From Turnera subulata (Eukaryota; Streptophyta; Magnoliopsida; Malpighiales; Passifloraceae), in NCBI GenBank assembly GCA_028386065.3, contig JAKUCV010004436.1, positions 1-64,000 on the forward strand: a stretch of 64,000 nt of DNA. Reading direction: 5' to 3'. The notes under the pieces are model-generated. The model was not told where the DNA came from. It saw only the letters and a list, made by a program, of their open reading frames with translations, and searched no databases. The position numbers and the translations under genes were made by a program. Below, piece by piece: positions 8,431 to 18,996 of the stretch; position 1 is the stretch's first letter; each line of letters opens with the position of its first letter.

Positions 8431-10908
8431 CATTAACCCCAGGAAATGTAATTCTACATCAAATGACGAATTTAAGATGTTGTCACTTTTGTTGCTCATT
8501 TACCCTCAACAAAGTCTACCTTACTAAAGAATCCAGCTAAGTGATGCATGAGTGTGTCTACGATGTGTTTATCTTTTCAATGCATAAGGGATGCCCCTAG
8601 TCCCTACATGATGCCATGACATGTTGTTTATCCTCTTCCACTTTCTCTCTTTTTCTCTTTCTATTTTTCACTTCGAATGCAAGCGCTATCTACTTCTGCA
8701 TGTATGGATGCAAGTGCTATCTACATAGTGCGTCTGGATGCATGTGCCCCTAGTATGATGCATGGGCAATGAAAATCATTGAGGCCGAAGGTGGAAGTTA
8801 AGAAACTCGAAAAACGCGAGTTATCCCATCTAAAATCACAAAAGCTTCAAGTGAAGGACTCCCAATGGCCATGAATATATATATATTTTTTTTCAACAAG
8901 GACCCCATGAATGGCCAAAACCAGTAGTAATAAGACGCTTCAAATCAAAGGTTTTGAAAATTTTTACCAAATCACCGTCTAAAGGGAACTTAGATCAAGA
9001 CACTCAATCAAGGACTCTTAAGAGTTCATATAAAAAAACATTTTAGAATTAAAAACCCGAGCAAAGAAAGATACCATATGCAAGTATGTTTTGACGTCAT
9101 GAAATTTTCAAAAAGAAATCCCATAGGCAAATCCCAGGTCTAAACTCCACTGTTATGTATAGATACTCTCAAAAGGATTAATAGGTCTTTCATTGAGGGT
9201 TGTAATTGGGTCATGTGTATAGGTTTATCAAAGAAGGATAGTAAGGGATTCAAACTTCAAAACCACATCTTAGGCAAGGCCTTGAGTGAGCTCCTATTAA
9301 GAAAACAAAAAATATTCTGAAAGTGCAATTCTTGAGAAAATATCCAACTTGGCTTGACCTTCTTGAGGAAATTCTTCTTACTTCAAATCATTTGCTTTTG
9401 CACACACTTGCTTCTTTGATGTTTGGATTTTCCAAAATCAATTTTGGAAGATTTTGATGCTTTTTCTTCGATAGATTTGAACGACTTTCGGTGAATGGCT
9501 TTGGCTATTCCTCCGTGTGTACACTTCGGCCTTTTATAATGCTCTTGGAGCGATTCGTTGCATTGACCATCTTGGATGTGTAAAAGTTGAGGCTCATGTG
9601 CACTTGTCATCAACAAAAAATTCTTTGATGAAAGCCCGGAGTGAGATCTTCCCAATGGGTTTTGAAGAAGGTATGATTATTGGAAGAGAAATATGTGATA
9701 GCCGTAGAGAAGCCTCCAAGGGCTAAAGGTGGTTCGATGTGGGTAATCAAAGAAAGTCTGGCTATCACGTCATGGGCTCAAAGAGGGTTACCAAGGGATA
9801 ATGCTACCGGGTAGGCTTTTTGTTAGCTTGTGGGCTTGAGCATAGAGGGCCTAAATCATATCCTTTATCGAGCATCTATATGAGAAATTCGCTTTGAAAA
9901 GGCCTGGCAATTTGTTCTAGGATGTAAATGTTGACGTCAAGATTTTTCGAAAAAAGAAACAGGCATAGGGAGTTCGGAAAAACAATTGTCGGGTTGAGCA
10001 ATACAGAAAATTTGAAACTTCAAGAGTCATCATTGGACATCCATCAACAAAATTCCCCTTAATCATGGCAATTGGTGGATTTGAAAAATTAATTTTTCAC
10101 TCATGGTGTCCTAAAGGTAGGATTTTCAGTTAATTCGGTTCTGGCCATCAAGAATCCTAGACTTAGGCTTTGTTTTATTTCAAACAACAATTGGTGGAAA
10201 ACATTATAGAATACACTCACAAAAGATGTTTTTTTTCGTTGAAAACAATCTCCCTTTTTTTTTTTTGAGAAAACCCAAGTTTCAACAAAGACGATGCACC
10301 TCAACTCGATTTGTTTGATTTGAAAAGCATGTCATGCAATATTCAATGTATGCAAATGGGGATTCCCTAAAACAAGGTAGACCGACAGGACATGTATATC
10401 AACTGGGGCAACAGCACCAAAATTTTATCATAGGCTTTGAGAAGTATACCTACATCTCTAGGGTTCGTTTACCTGACTCATCAAATTACACTATGCAATA
10501 TTGCCCCTACGTAGAGTTGGTACGACGGTCCCAATAATTACACATATCACACAATAAATAAAAACACTCTATTTACACATACACAAATCCACAATAATAA
10601 TCACACCAAAAATGCACATACCACTTATTGATTCAATATGCATGGGATGCTCAAGGTATGCAGCTGGTTGGGGGCTGAAAAACTGCCGCTACGGAATAGT
10701 TTGGCCTACGCACATGTGATAAACGATATCACGTGAGGTCCATGGCGCATTAATCCCTATCATTGTAACATTGTAGCGGACTTGGATCCCCTAGCCCTCT
10801 TACGGTAAGGGCTTCACAACATTTATCATGAATGCAAGGCACATATGATGACACATAAAAGGACATACAAAAATCCAATGATTGCACAAGGTTTCTTGAA
10901 CCCTCTAT
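8431..10908 (-). other. Internal non-coding region of Tat-like element
   Basis: No retroelement domain could be read in any frame; the open frames are under 91 codons and unremarkable. Part of it (about 9060-10020, minus sense) is recognisably similar to the Athila-like 3' UTR at about 35160-36060 (plus sense), including two TGACGTCA palindromes at about 9093 and 9932. Short runs of T (10256-10265) and a TTCTCTC tract (8640-8670) are low-complexity. Confidence 0.6.
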
Positions 10909-10928
10909 GTCCCCAACGGAGTCGCCAA
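10909..10928 (-). other. Primer binding site of Tat-like element (tRNA-Arg type)
   Basis: The minus strand reads TTGGCGACTCCGTTGGGGA, 1-2 bases inside the 5' LTR that ends at 10930. This resembles the Ogre/Tat primer site assigned to tRNA-Arg. Confidence 0.65.
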
Positions 10929-10929
10929 C

Positions 10930-12547
10930 TGTGAATACCCGACCCAAAATCACTTAGGCCTATTCACCTTTCCTTTACACCTTCTTCACATCATCCAACA
11001 TCTTTGGAGTCGCCACCCAAATTTTATTATTGGACAAAAACTTAGGAAAGACCCTTCATGTGACTCCATTTAGGCAACTAGGTAACGAACCAAAGAAGCT
11101 GGACCCGGGGATTCGTCATGGATGGGATGGTGTTAGGCACCCATCCATGTTGGGGTGAAACTTTGTGCAATTAGAGGATTTCGTATGCCTTGTGCAACTG
11201 CGAGCACCAAAACACATAATAACTGAATATTTAAAAGAAAGGGGAGAAGAAGAAGATTGGGCTTGAGTTTCCACCACTAGAAACCACCTACATACCCCGG
11301 CGACCGGGTTCAAAGCCCACGTAGTTCTTGACATGGCATCACAACAGTCACATCATCATCATCATCAACATCTCAACAATAATTGTTCAGACAAAAAGGG
11401 ATTAGGATTACCTCTTGTAGCCCTCCTCTTGCACCTTAGTTTGGGTTGTGCCTCCCACACAATTTCCTCCCACTCCTCAACTCAATCTTGGAGTTCTCCT
11501 TGATTTTGTCCTTTACTGCCTTCAATGGATGATGCTACCCACAAAATTCTGTCAGAGTTTTGCCTATGGAACTATTTCTTAAGCTTGGAGAGATAGAGTT
11601 TCTCCAAGCTTCAAAGCCTTATGAAGAGTGTTTGCGTAGTAGAATGTCCCTTGAAATGTGAGTGGGGGGTCCTATTTATGGTGTTCTGGGTAGCCTAGGG
11701 GCGTGGACTAGCTTAATGACCAAGGTAATGGCAAAAAATATGGGCCAAAACCGAGTGGAATCAAATTAGGAGCTAAATTGGGGAAAAAAAAACCCGTTAT
11801 GGGTGCATATGACCGCCATGGCCAGCGGTCATCCTTTGGATGAGAGCCAGGCCGGGCGGTCATGGAAGGAAGACTGCCCAGACCCAGCGGTCATCCCGAG
11901 ATGACTGCCCGCGCCTGTGCGTTACACCCGTTCTTTCCTTTTTCGAACTCGATTCTCGCCTAATTTCTCCCTGATTGATCATACCGCGTAATTAACCCTT
12001 AGGCTGCCCAGAATCACTCAATTACTTGATTACTACTCCTCCCAATCATCCCATAACTGATTACACATTAACATCCCCATTTTGATGCATACCGAAAACA
12101 CAATTTCCAATTGAATGATGATTTAACTCTGATTTTCCACGAAAATCAGAGCTAAAATTGTCCTGCAAGAAAATGTGTTAATGGGCTAAACAACTTTGGA
12201 GAAACTGTATTTCAATAACATGGGTCCCCTAAAATCTTTTTCTAACCCGAAAATAAATCATCTCAATATAATTGGGTCAAAGATAAACTAAACAGCCCAA
12301 ACAATAAAATAAAACATATTTTAGTATATTAGACCTTAGTATATTTTTATCCTAAGAATAAATCATCTCATCAATCCTAGAGTTCAAACACATAAAGGTT
12401 TAAATTACCAAAATATATTAATTCTACTAAAATAAATTTCAAATATGTCTTAATCTCAAGACTGAATCATCTCATCAATCTCCAAGTTCAAGCATGTTTT
12501 AAATCTAATTTAACAGAATATCCATGGGTTAAATTTGCGTGTTCACA
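10930..12547 (-). repeat. 5' LTR of Tat-like element
   Basis: A complete LTR of 1,618 bp. On the minus strand it starts TGTGAACACGC and ends GGTATTCACA, giving short inverted ends (TGTGAA/TTCACA). It shares long stretches with 5072-6477, with small indels such as extra sequence near 12350-12410. Confidence 0.8.
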
Positions 12548-13680
12548 CCTCCCAACCCCACATTTCCAAGGCGCGATCAAAACAGAACAAGGATCGCCCT
12601 CGCGAACCCACTAGCCCGCTTCCGAAACATGAAAAGAAGGGGAGGAACACGAGGAAGAGGAACAGGAATAGGAGGGCGGGGAATCAACAGACTCAGAGGC
12701 CCCTGTTCCGTGCTTCATCTTCCAGGCTATAAGTGCAGACCACCAGAGAGCCTGGATACGAGCACAATCAGATTGTGCTTGTCAGTCGTTGGCTAGACCT
12801 GAACGCCCTAAGGAGCCTTGGCCTCTGGAACTCCGAAAACTCCTTCAACCGGTAGGGTGGTTGAATTTTGCAACACTAGGAGAGCACACATACGAAGATC
12901 TCACCAGAGAATTCTACAGCTCCCTTTCCTATCAACCATCCGGTGGCCGACGAGATGGCATAGCACGTTTCAGATTGGGCTACGAAGATTGAGTTCTCTT
13001 CATTGCCCAATTTAATGCTATCTTTGGCTTTGAGAACACCGGCTACCAGGAGCGGCCTGCAACCTTCGATGCAAAAGTATTCTGGAGAGAAATCTCCACC
13101 ACACCGGGCTACAATTCCTCTTCCTGTAGTGACACAGATTTCCGTAGCTGCAGCCTACGTGTCATACAACACTTCCTCTCCCACAACATATATGACAGGA
13201 ATAGAAGCCGCTTGACTGTCAAAACAAAGGAGCTGTTTATACTGTGGTGCATGGTGCACCGCCAGCCCCCTCAACACCGGCTGTTTCATTTTTCGTTGGT
13301 TCTATACGCAGAGGGAGGCAGCATACCTCCCAAGGGCAGGCATCATCACAGCCCTAGCTCGCCACTATGGACTCCCCCTTAACCACTTCCAGGAGGTAGG
13401 GGGCACTGTTTTGGTTGTTAGCAATATTTTGGGCCGCCTCAATCTCCTTCCACCATGGCCTCAGGAACAGGTTGAGGCAGTTGCAGCAGAACAAGAAGGC
13501 GCACAGCTAGGAGAACAACCTGAGGAACAGGCTGAGGCAAACCCAGCACAGCACCAGCAGCCTGCAGGGCATCCACCGGTACCACCATAGCCACAGCCCC
13601 AAGGACAGGCTCAACCTGTAACTAGAGATCAGCTACTGGACATTCTTGAGCAGATGCAGGATTGGATTCGTTTACAAATC
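12548..13680 (+). pseudogene. Athila-type 3' ORF (plant transposon protein family), N-terminal part
   Basis: The frame from about 12549 encodes a basic Arg/Gly-rich N-terminus (KRRGG, GRG repeats). The conserved domain of Athila ORF-1 / putative plant transposon proteins follows, with WLNFATLGEHTYEDLTREF and then FNAIFGF and FWREI segments. A single TGA at 12990-12992 interrupts one otherwise continuous frame to about 13380; later frameshifts follow. The tail is Gln/Pro-rich. The function of this ORF in Athila elements is not established; an envelope-like role has been proposed. Upstream gag-pol is absent because the Tat-like LTR abuts at 12547. A solo LTR splits the gene at 13681. Confidence 0.7.
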
Positions 13681-15641
13681 ATTCCTGTGATGACCCGTGT
13701 AATTCAGGCCTGAAATATTTACTTGATGGTGAGGAAAGTTGAGGACAGGAGCTAGTACCATTGGCTAGCAGTTGGCATGGGCTGGCCAACATTTGGTCAC
13801 TGTTGGCTAGCAATTGGTGCGCCCGAGAGCCTGTTGGTGCGCTTTGGTGCGCTTGGCGGGTAATCGGGTTTAGGCGGTGATTACTGAGGGCTAAGCAACC
13901 TAATTGGGGATTAACTATTGGCTAAGCAGGATCATACTCAAGGCAAGTGGCCTGGGTGTGCTGGCGTGACAGCAAAGCATTCTTTTCGATCTTGTACCTA
14001 TTAATCAGGGCTTAATAGAAGAACTCTCTAAGTTTCCAAAATTGAAGATAGAGAGAAAGAAACGGAATTTCAATTATTTTTGGAAACCTATCAATTAAGA
14101 CAACCTTTGATAAACGAAAGATCCTACATGACCCGATCGAATTGATCGGGTACTCGCCATCCATTTGAATTCTTCAAAAAAGAAGAAAAACAAAACAAAG
14201 AAAAACAAAAAAAAAAACTCTTTGCCAGCACGAAAAACATCGAAAGAATACCTGGGGCGGGCGATTCAATTAGTCGAGATTCAGAAGCGGAAATTAGACG
14301 ACAGGCGAAATAAGCAGGAGGTGGGGAGCAGCTTGGCTAGGTGGCAGACCTTGGTGCAAAGGCAGCAAGTGGCTGCTTAGTCACCTGCTTGCCTCTGCCT
14401 TTATCAGACCAAGCAAGCAGCTCAACCCTTCATTCTGCCAATTTCGTGCAAACAATAAGGGGAGGAGTGCTTGACTGAAATCTTTGGTTCTTGCAGCTAA
14501 GGAAGGAAAAGGAGAGCAAAGGTTGGTAATTCTAACACACTGGGTGCCAATAGGCTGGTCAAGTATGTTGTTTGCCTACGTTATGTTGTTTAGGGCTTGA
14601 ATCGTGAGAAGGGTCACTGGTTGCTTGAGGGTGTTAATTGATTGAATCGGGGCGCAATTGGCACCACAGGTGACCAATAGGCTCTGTTGGGGCACCAATA
14701 ATTCTGTGGGTGGCCAACTAGTGAGCCAATAGGCGCACCAATGCTTAGGCTATTATTTGTGAATGTTTTTTCTCAATGTGTTGCTGCTTAGATGCTATTG
14801 TGCTCACTGCTAACGTGATTTTGCGTGTGGGCAGGTGCTAAAACAGAAGATGCACCCAAAGAAGGAGAAGGGCCTAGTGAGGCCTGATTTAGTGTAAGTG
14901 TGGGGTTACATACTTGTGATTTCTGGTGATGTTAAATAGGCTGGGCAGATGGCCCATATGCTTGGTTGTTATTGCACCCATGGTGCAAAGCTGATGATGG
15001 GATGATATGCCTTGGCTAAGCTGATGTGCCCATAATAGGGCTAAGCATTTGCACACTCATGCATTGCATTTAACTGCAGCAATAAATATAAGTATCGCAG
15101 CTATGTATATATGTATCGCTTGACCTTGCGATGGCGGTAACCGCTTGGTCGTTATGGTAGCCTTGCTATTGGATGAACTGTTTGTTAAGCCTTTTTGGCA
15201 ATTTGGATGTTTGCTTGTGTGAGCCACATACTTGCTGAGCCGTGGACTCACCCCTTCCACTGTTTTGGTTTTTTTTCAGGGAAATCGCTGGACAAGTGAG
15301 TTGGTGTGGGGAGGCACTAGCTGACAGGCTGTTAGATGATGGGTATATGAGCAGTCTTAGCCTAGGACCTCTTAATGTACTTTTGTGATGTTAATAGGTC
15401 TTGAATAAGGCAACTAAAGCCCATTTTGCTGAAGCTTGAGTTTTGTAACGGCTTGTGCTGTTGTATGTGTTTGCGTACCTTATATGTCAATCTGACATTC
15501 TCTTGCTGCGCAATGCCTAGTAGTATGTCCGTCGGGCTAACTTCTGCCCATGAACCGGTGAGGCCTGCGGGTGCCCTATGGCATGTCTGTTGCTGCGCAT
15601 GGCACCTGGCCAGTCGCGCTATGGCGGGGCATGACAATTCC
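13681..15641. mobile_element. Solo LTR with TSD ATTCC
   Basis: ATTCC occurs at 13681-13685 and again at 15637-15641, bracketing a 1,951-bp segment (13686-15636) that starts TGTGATGACCCG and ends GGGGCATGACA. These are TG...CA ends of the Ty3/gypsy style. No internal genes, PBS or PPT are present, so it is best read as a solo LTR left by LTR-LTR recombination. The two ends resemble each other in reverse complement, so orientation is uncertain. It contains GGTGCGC/TTGGTGC repeats near 13815-13860 and an A-rich run at 14175-14220. Confidence 0.85.
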
Positions 15642-15968
15642 CATCCTTCAAAACCAACAACGCCTAAAAGAGGCCCTCACTGCTCAAGAAGGATGACAAT
15701 AGAGCATCCAAGAGAGCATCACTACTCAGGAGATACACCTCACAACATCGGTGGGAGAAATGCGCTCAAGCATCACTCGGGAATTACCGAATTGAGGAGG
15801 AATACATAAACGCAGACCCGTGCCATGCAAGAATTCCACAACCAGTACACGGGCCAGCATATACAGTTGAATAAGACCCTTACAAACCTCCTGAATATGG
15901 CGAGGGCACTAACCAGGGCACCACCGGCAGGACAACCACCACCAGTGCGTAGACGGCCCAGGAACTAA
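15642..15968 (+). pseudogene. Athila-type 3' ORF, C-terminal part after the solo LTR
   Basis: This continues the gene broken at 13681. The frame 15642-15809 runs to a stop after ITELRRNT. The following sequence still reads as a Gln-rich, then Pro/Arg-rich tail (APPAGQPPPVRRRPRN) ending at a TAA near 15966-15968. A long polar helix followed by a Pro-rich end is usual for this protein family. It is inactive because of the insertion and stops. Confidence 0.6.
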
Positions 15969-17338
15969 CCATATCCCTGTGACTTCAGCATCTTAGAATC
16001 TAGTTTAGGATAACTCACCCCTCACCACATAGTTTGACTTTCAGTTTTGGGTATTTTTGTGTTGATATATCTTAGCTAGCACTTTTTTCTTTTCGGTTTC
16101 AGTAGTCTGTATCCTTTGATTGTCTTTATTTTGGCATTGCACCCTTTTTTTGTTTAGTTTTTGCAGTGAGGACACTGCAAATTTTCAGTTTGGGGTATTT
16201 TTAGGGTGCGACTCTATGTATTTTCTGATGTTCGTTTAAAGCAATTTCAATTTTAATCTATTTTCATTATGTTTCTCCCAGTGTGAGCCTGTTCTTATAT
16301 TTATGCACCTTCTTTTTTTTTTTTCCATTCAACTCTACTCAGATTCTAATCTCAAGACTTGTCTTATGTTCTCAAAACAAGCAGAGCAGGAATAATCAAG
16401 CAGCTACATTCAATGAATCCTGGCAGATGAGATGGATCCTGTTAAAATTATTTTTCAAAACAAAACAGGCTCAGCTTGTCTACCTTAGAACAGGCTCTTA
16501 CCTTTGTCAAGGTGAAATTTTAAGCTGAGTCTACAAGCAAGGAAAAGATCTAGGCCATTTTTGGAACACCTACAGACCACAGAAATCCACACCTTACTCA
16601 TAAAACCCTTGCAACCCCATTTGAGCCGATTACGATGGCCCCATTTCATTCATTTACCCTACACATTCCACTCCAACCATTTGCAGCTTGAGTAGGGGCC
16701 GTTAGTGTCTAAGGGCACAAATTCCTTCAAACAGCCTAACCCCATCAAAGAGCCTGTGAGCAAGATTTGATCAAGTTCAGAAAAAAGAGATTGCCCATAT
16801 TCAGCCAGTACTAAAATTAGAATGCCAACAGAAGCATGCACTCCCTCCTCCCTTACAAAAGAAAAAGGAAAGATGAAAATAGGAAGAAGAAAAAAAGTAA
16901 AGAAAAACGAAATAAAAAAAGAGGAAGGAAGGACAAAGGCAACATCTGGAGAATCATATTCCTTCCACAAACCCAATCGATTTGTTGCAGTCGTTGGTTA
17001 CATCAAGTGTGGCTGAAGCATTGGGGTACAGTTACTGAATAGCATGAGACCTCAGAAAAATACGAAGTCAAACAGCCTCTACACAGTCTTAGGCTGTTCA
17101 TGAACAAGAACAGAAATATAAAGTTCACAGGTCATTGACCTTTGCACATTTCTATCCACCTTCCATTGACAAACCTCACCCGGCCTCAATACAGCACAGA
17201 AAGAGTCCTAGTGATCCTAGCTTGATGATCTATGCACATTAGTGGCGACAAGAGGTAATGGGTCTGCATATGAGGTGATGTTTTTCAATTTCCAAACTTT
17301 AGCAGAATTCTCTCAAATGGAAAAAGAGTGGGGGCCAG
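15969..17338 (+). other. Athila-type 3' non-coding region and unassigned sequence
   Basis: It includes GAGGACACTGC followed by TTTTCAGTTTGGGG (about 16165-16195), the kind of motif found after the last ORF in Athila elements. The rest is A+T-rich, with purine-rich low complexity at 16855-16935. No coding region or clear LTR boundary was found. The region ends where the SIRE-type LTR starts at 17339. Confidence 0.45.
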
Positions 17339-18083
17339 TGTAGGCCCAAAAGTTCCTAAGAGGGGAGTGAATTAGGCTTAAAAACTTTTCCGAACAGTGA
17401 GATTTGGTTTCTGCGAATACCAAATCTTTGCAGAAAGATTTGGTTTTTGTGATACCAAGTCTTTCAGGCACTTAGTGAGTATGTAAAGCAAGAAAGTGAG
17501 TAGAGAAAGAGTAGAAAAGAGTGAACACAGAGATTTAGAGTGGTTCCCCCTCACCAAGCCTTGCTTATAAATTGCCCCTTGAAACAGTTACGCACTGTAT
17601 GCAGAATAACCAGATCAAATACGAAATCTTTTCAAGCTCAAGTATACACTCAGAATATGCGCACTAGCTGGGATAAACTTCCAGAGGTGTAAACATCCCT
17701 CTTTGTAGAATCTGAGTGTGGGGGATAAGCTCCTGCAACGGCTCCTTGTATTTTACTTGTTCTCCAATTCAAACGACTGGAAGTGGGATTTAATTGCTTG
17801 CAGGACCACACGCAACTTGCACATGAAGTTGATGATGACAGTTTCAGATATGGTATCGGTAAAAACCATATGTCATGTATTCAAGATATGTTATCGATTG
17901 AAACCATATATCGTGTGTCCAAGAAATGGTATTGGCAGAAACCATAATTTTTCGGCAAGTAAAAATTAACACAAGCAAAGCTAGCAATACATATGTAATT
18001 TGTTAATCATCAAAACTAAATTATCATCATGGTTAATCACAGTTTAGCATTAGAGGATGATTAACCCTAATTTTTGGTCAAAA
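17339..18083 (-). repeat. 3' LTR of SIRE-type copia element S3
   Basis: Its plus-strand start, TGTAGGCCCAAAAGTTCC, is the reverse complement of the LTR end at 61402 (...TAGACCTACA). It shares AACAGTGAGATTTGGTTT and the GGGATAAGCTCCTGCAACGG segment with that LTR. The boundary on the right is set by the polypurine tract at 18084 and is approximate. The LTR is strongly diverged. Confidence 0.7.
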
Positions 18084-18096
18084 ATCTCTTCATTTT
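18084..18096 (-). other. Degenerate polypurine tract of S3
   Basis: ATCTCTTCATTTTTTATGA matches ATCTCCCCATTTTTTATGA at 38691 of S1. In element sense it reads TCATAAAAAATGAAGAGAT before the LTR. Confidence 0.6.
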
Positions 18097-18996
18097 TTAT
18101 GATGACAAATTTGTTTTGATTTTTCTTGTAACAAGGGTTTCAAACGATATTCGCATGATTTTCAATGCTCTCCCTGTTTTGTTGCTCCTCCTTTTTAAAA
18201 CAACTTTGTAATTCAACAAGAATAAGTTTGAAAAACTTATAAGCAATTCCCTGTAAATACATATATTGGCATTCGACAGCCATTCATAAAACTCCCTCTT
18301 CATTTTTATCTTTCTGCACAAAAGATTAGTTGAATGCATAGTAATAGAAATGAAGTCGCGCAGCATTCATTATAACATTTGGTTTTTGGCAGAAACAAAA
18401 TTATAGGCATAAGCGTGGTTTTTGATAAAACCAGATTTCCAGTGGACAAAAGTGTCGTTTTTTATAAAACCAGATTTCCAGCTCCATGCATCCATGACAA
18501 AACATATATGGTTTTAACAACAACCATATCACAACAGTAGCATCAACTAATGCTTTCAATCAGTGCCTGCATAATCAAACACATGTATTATGTGCAATAC
18601 ATGCACATTTCCCAAATTCGGTTTCTAGCAGAAACCACAAGCAATTTTCAATGCTCCAGCATAAGTCAATCAACACACAACCAATGTTCTTGCAAAGAAA
18701 ATCAACACAACACAACCAATGTTCTTGCAAAGAGAATCAACACAACACAATTTTCTCTCCCTTCTGGCATCAACAGAAAGGAAAGATATAGCATAAGAAC
18801 AGAGCAAAGATCATGCAGATAAAATCATTCAAAGAGCAATATCCAAATATTCAACCAAAATATCCCAAAAGATAGAGAAATATTCTGAAACAACCAAGAT
18901 AAGAACCAGTTTAAAAATAGAACTAGTAAATAGGACTAATTAGAGGATTAAGATGCAATGCATGAATTCTAACGAAGCATCAGATCTGAAAAGGCT
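18097..18996 (-). other. S3 spacer between envelope-like ORF and LTR
   Basis: Non-coding A+T-rich sequence between the end of the ORF and the 3' LTR. It holds a short direct repeat of ACAACCAATGTTCTTGCAAA at about 18677 and 18713. No domain was recognised. Confidence 0.5.

Larger units (their letters stand above)
5072..12547 (-). mobile_element. Non-coding Tat/Ogre-like Ty3 element
   Basis: Two direct LTR-like repeats (5072-6477 and 10930-12547) flank an internal region with no recognisable gag or pol. A primer-binding-like site next to the right repeat reads TTGGCGACTCCGTTGGGGA on the minus strand. That matches the tRNA-Arg-type site known from Ogre/Tat elements, so the element runs right to left. 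A tandem array just before the 3' LTR also fits that lineage. The 3' LTR is truncated and no target duplication is visible: copia lies on the left and an Athila-type ORF on the right. This is a large non-autonomous derivative. Lineage is inferred from PBS, LTR style and array, not from protein. Confidence 0.7.

Noticed and set aside
10334..10537. Small plus-strand frame in the Tat-like interior as a host gene
   Set aside because: Under 70 codons, no recognisable domain, antisense to the element, and no sister copy to test conservation.
15426..15809. 127-codon frame, Cys-rich start
   Set aside because: The first half lies in the solo LTR and the second half is the Athila-type ORF tail. It is a chance fusion across the insertion border.
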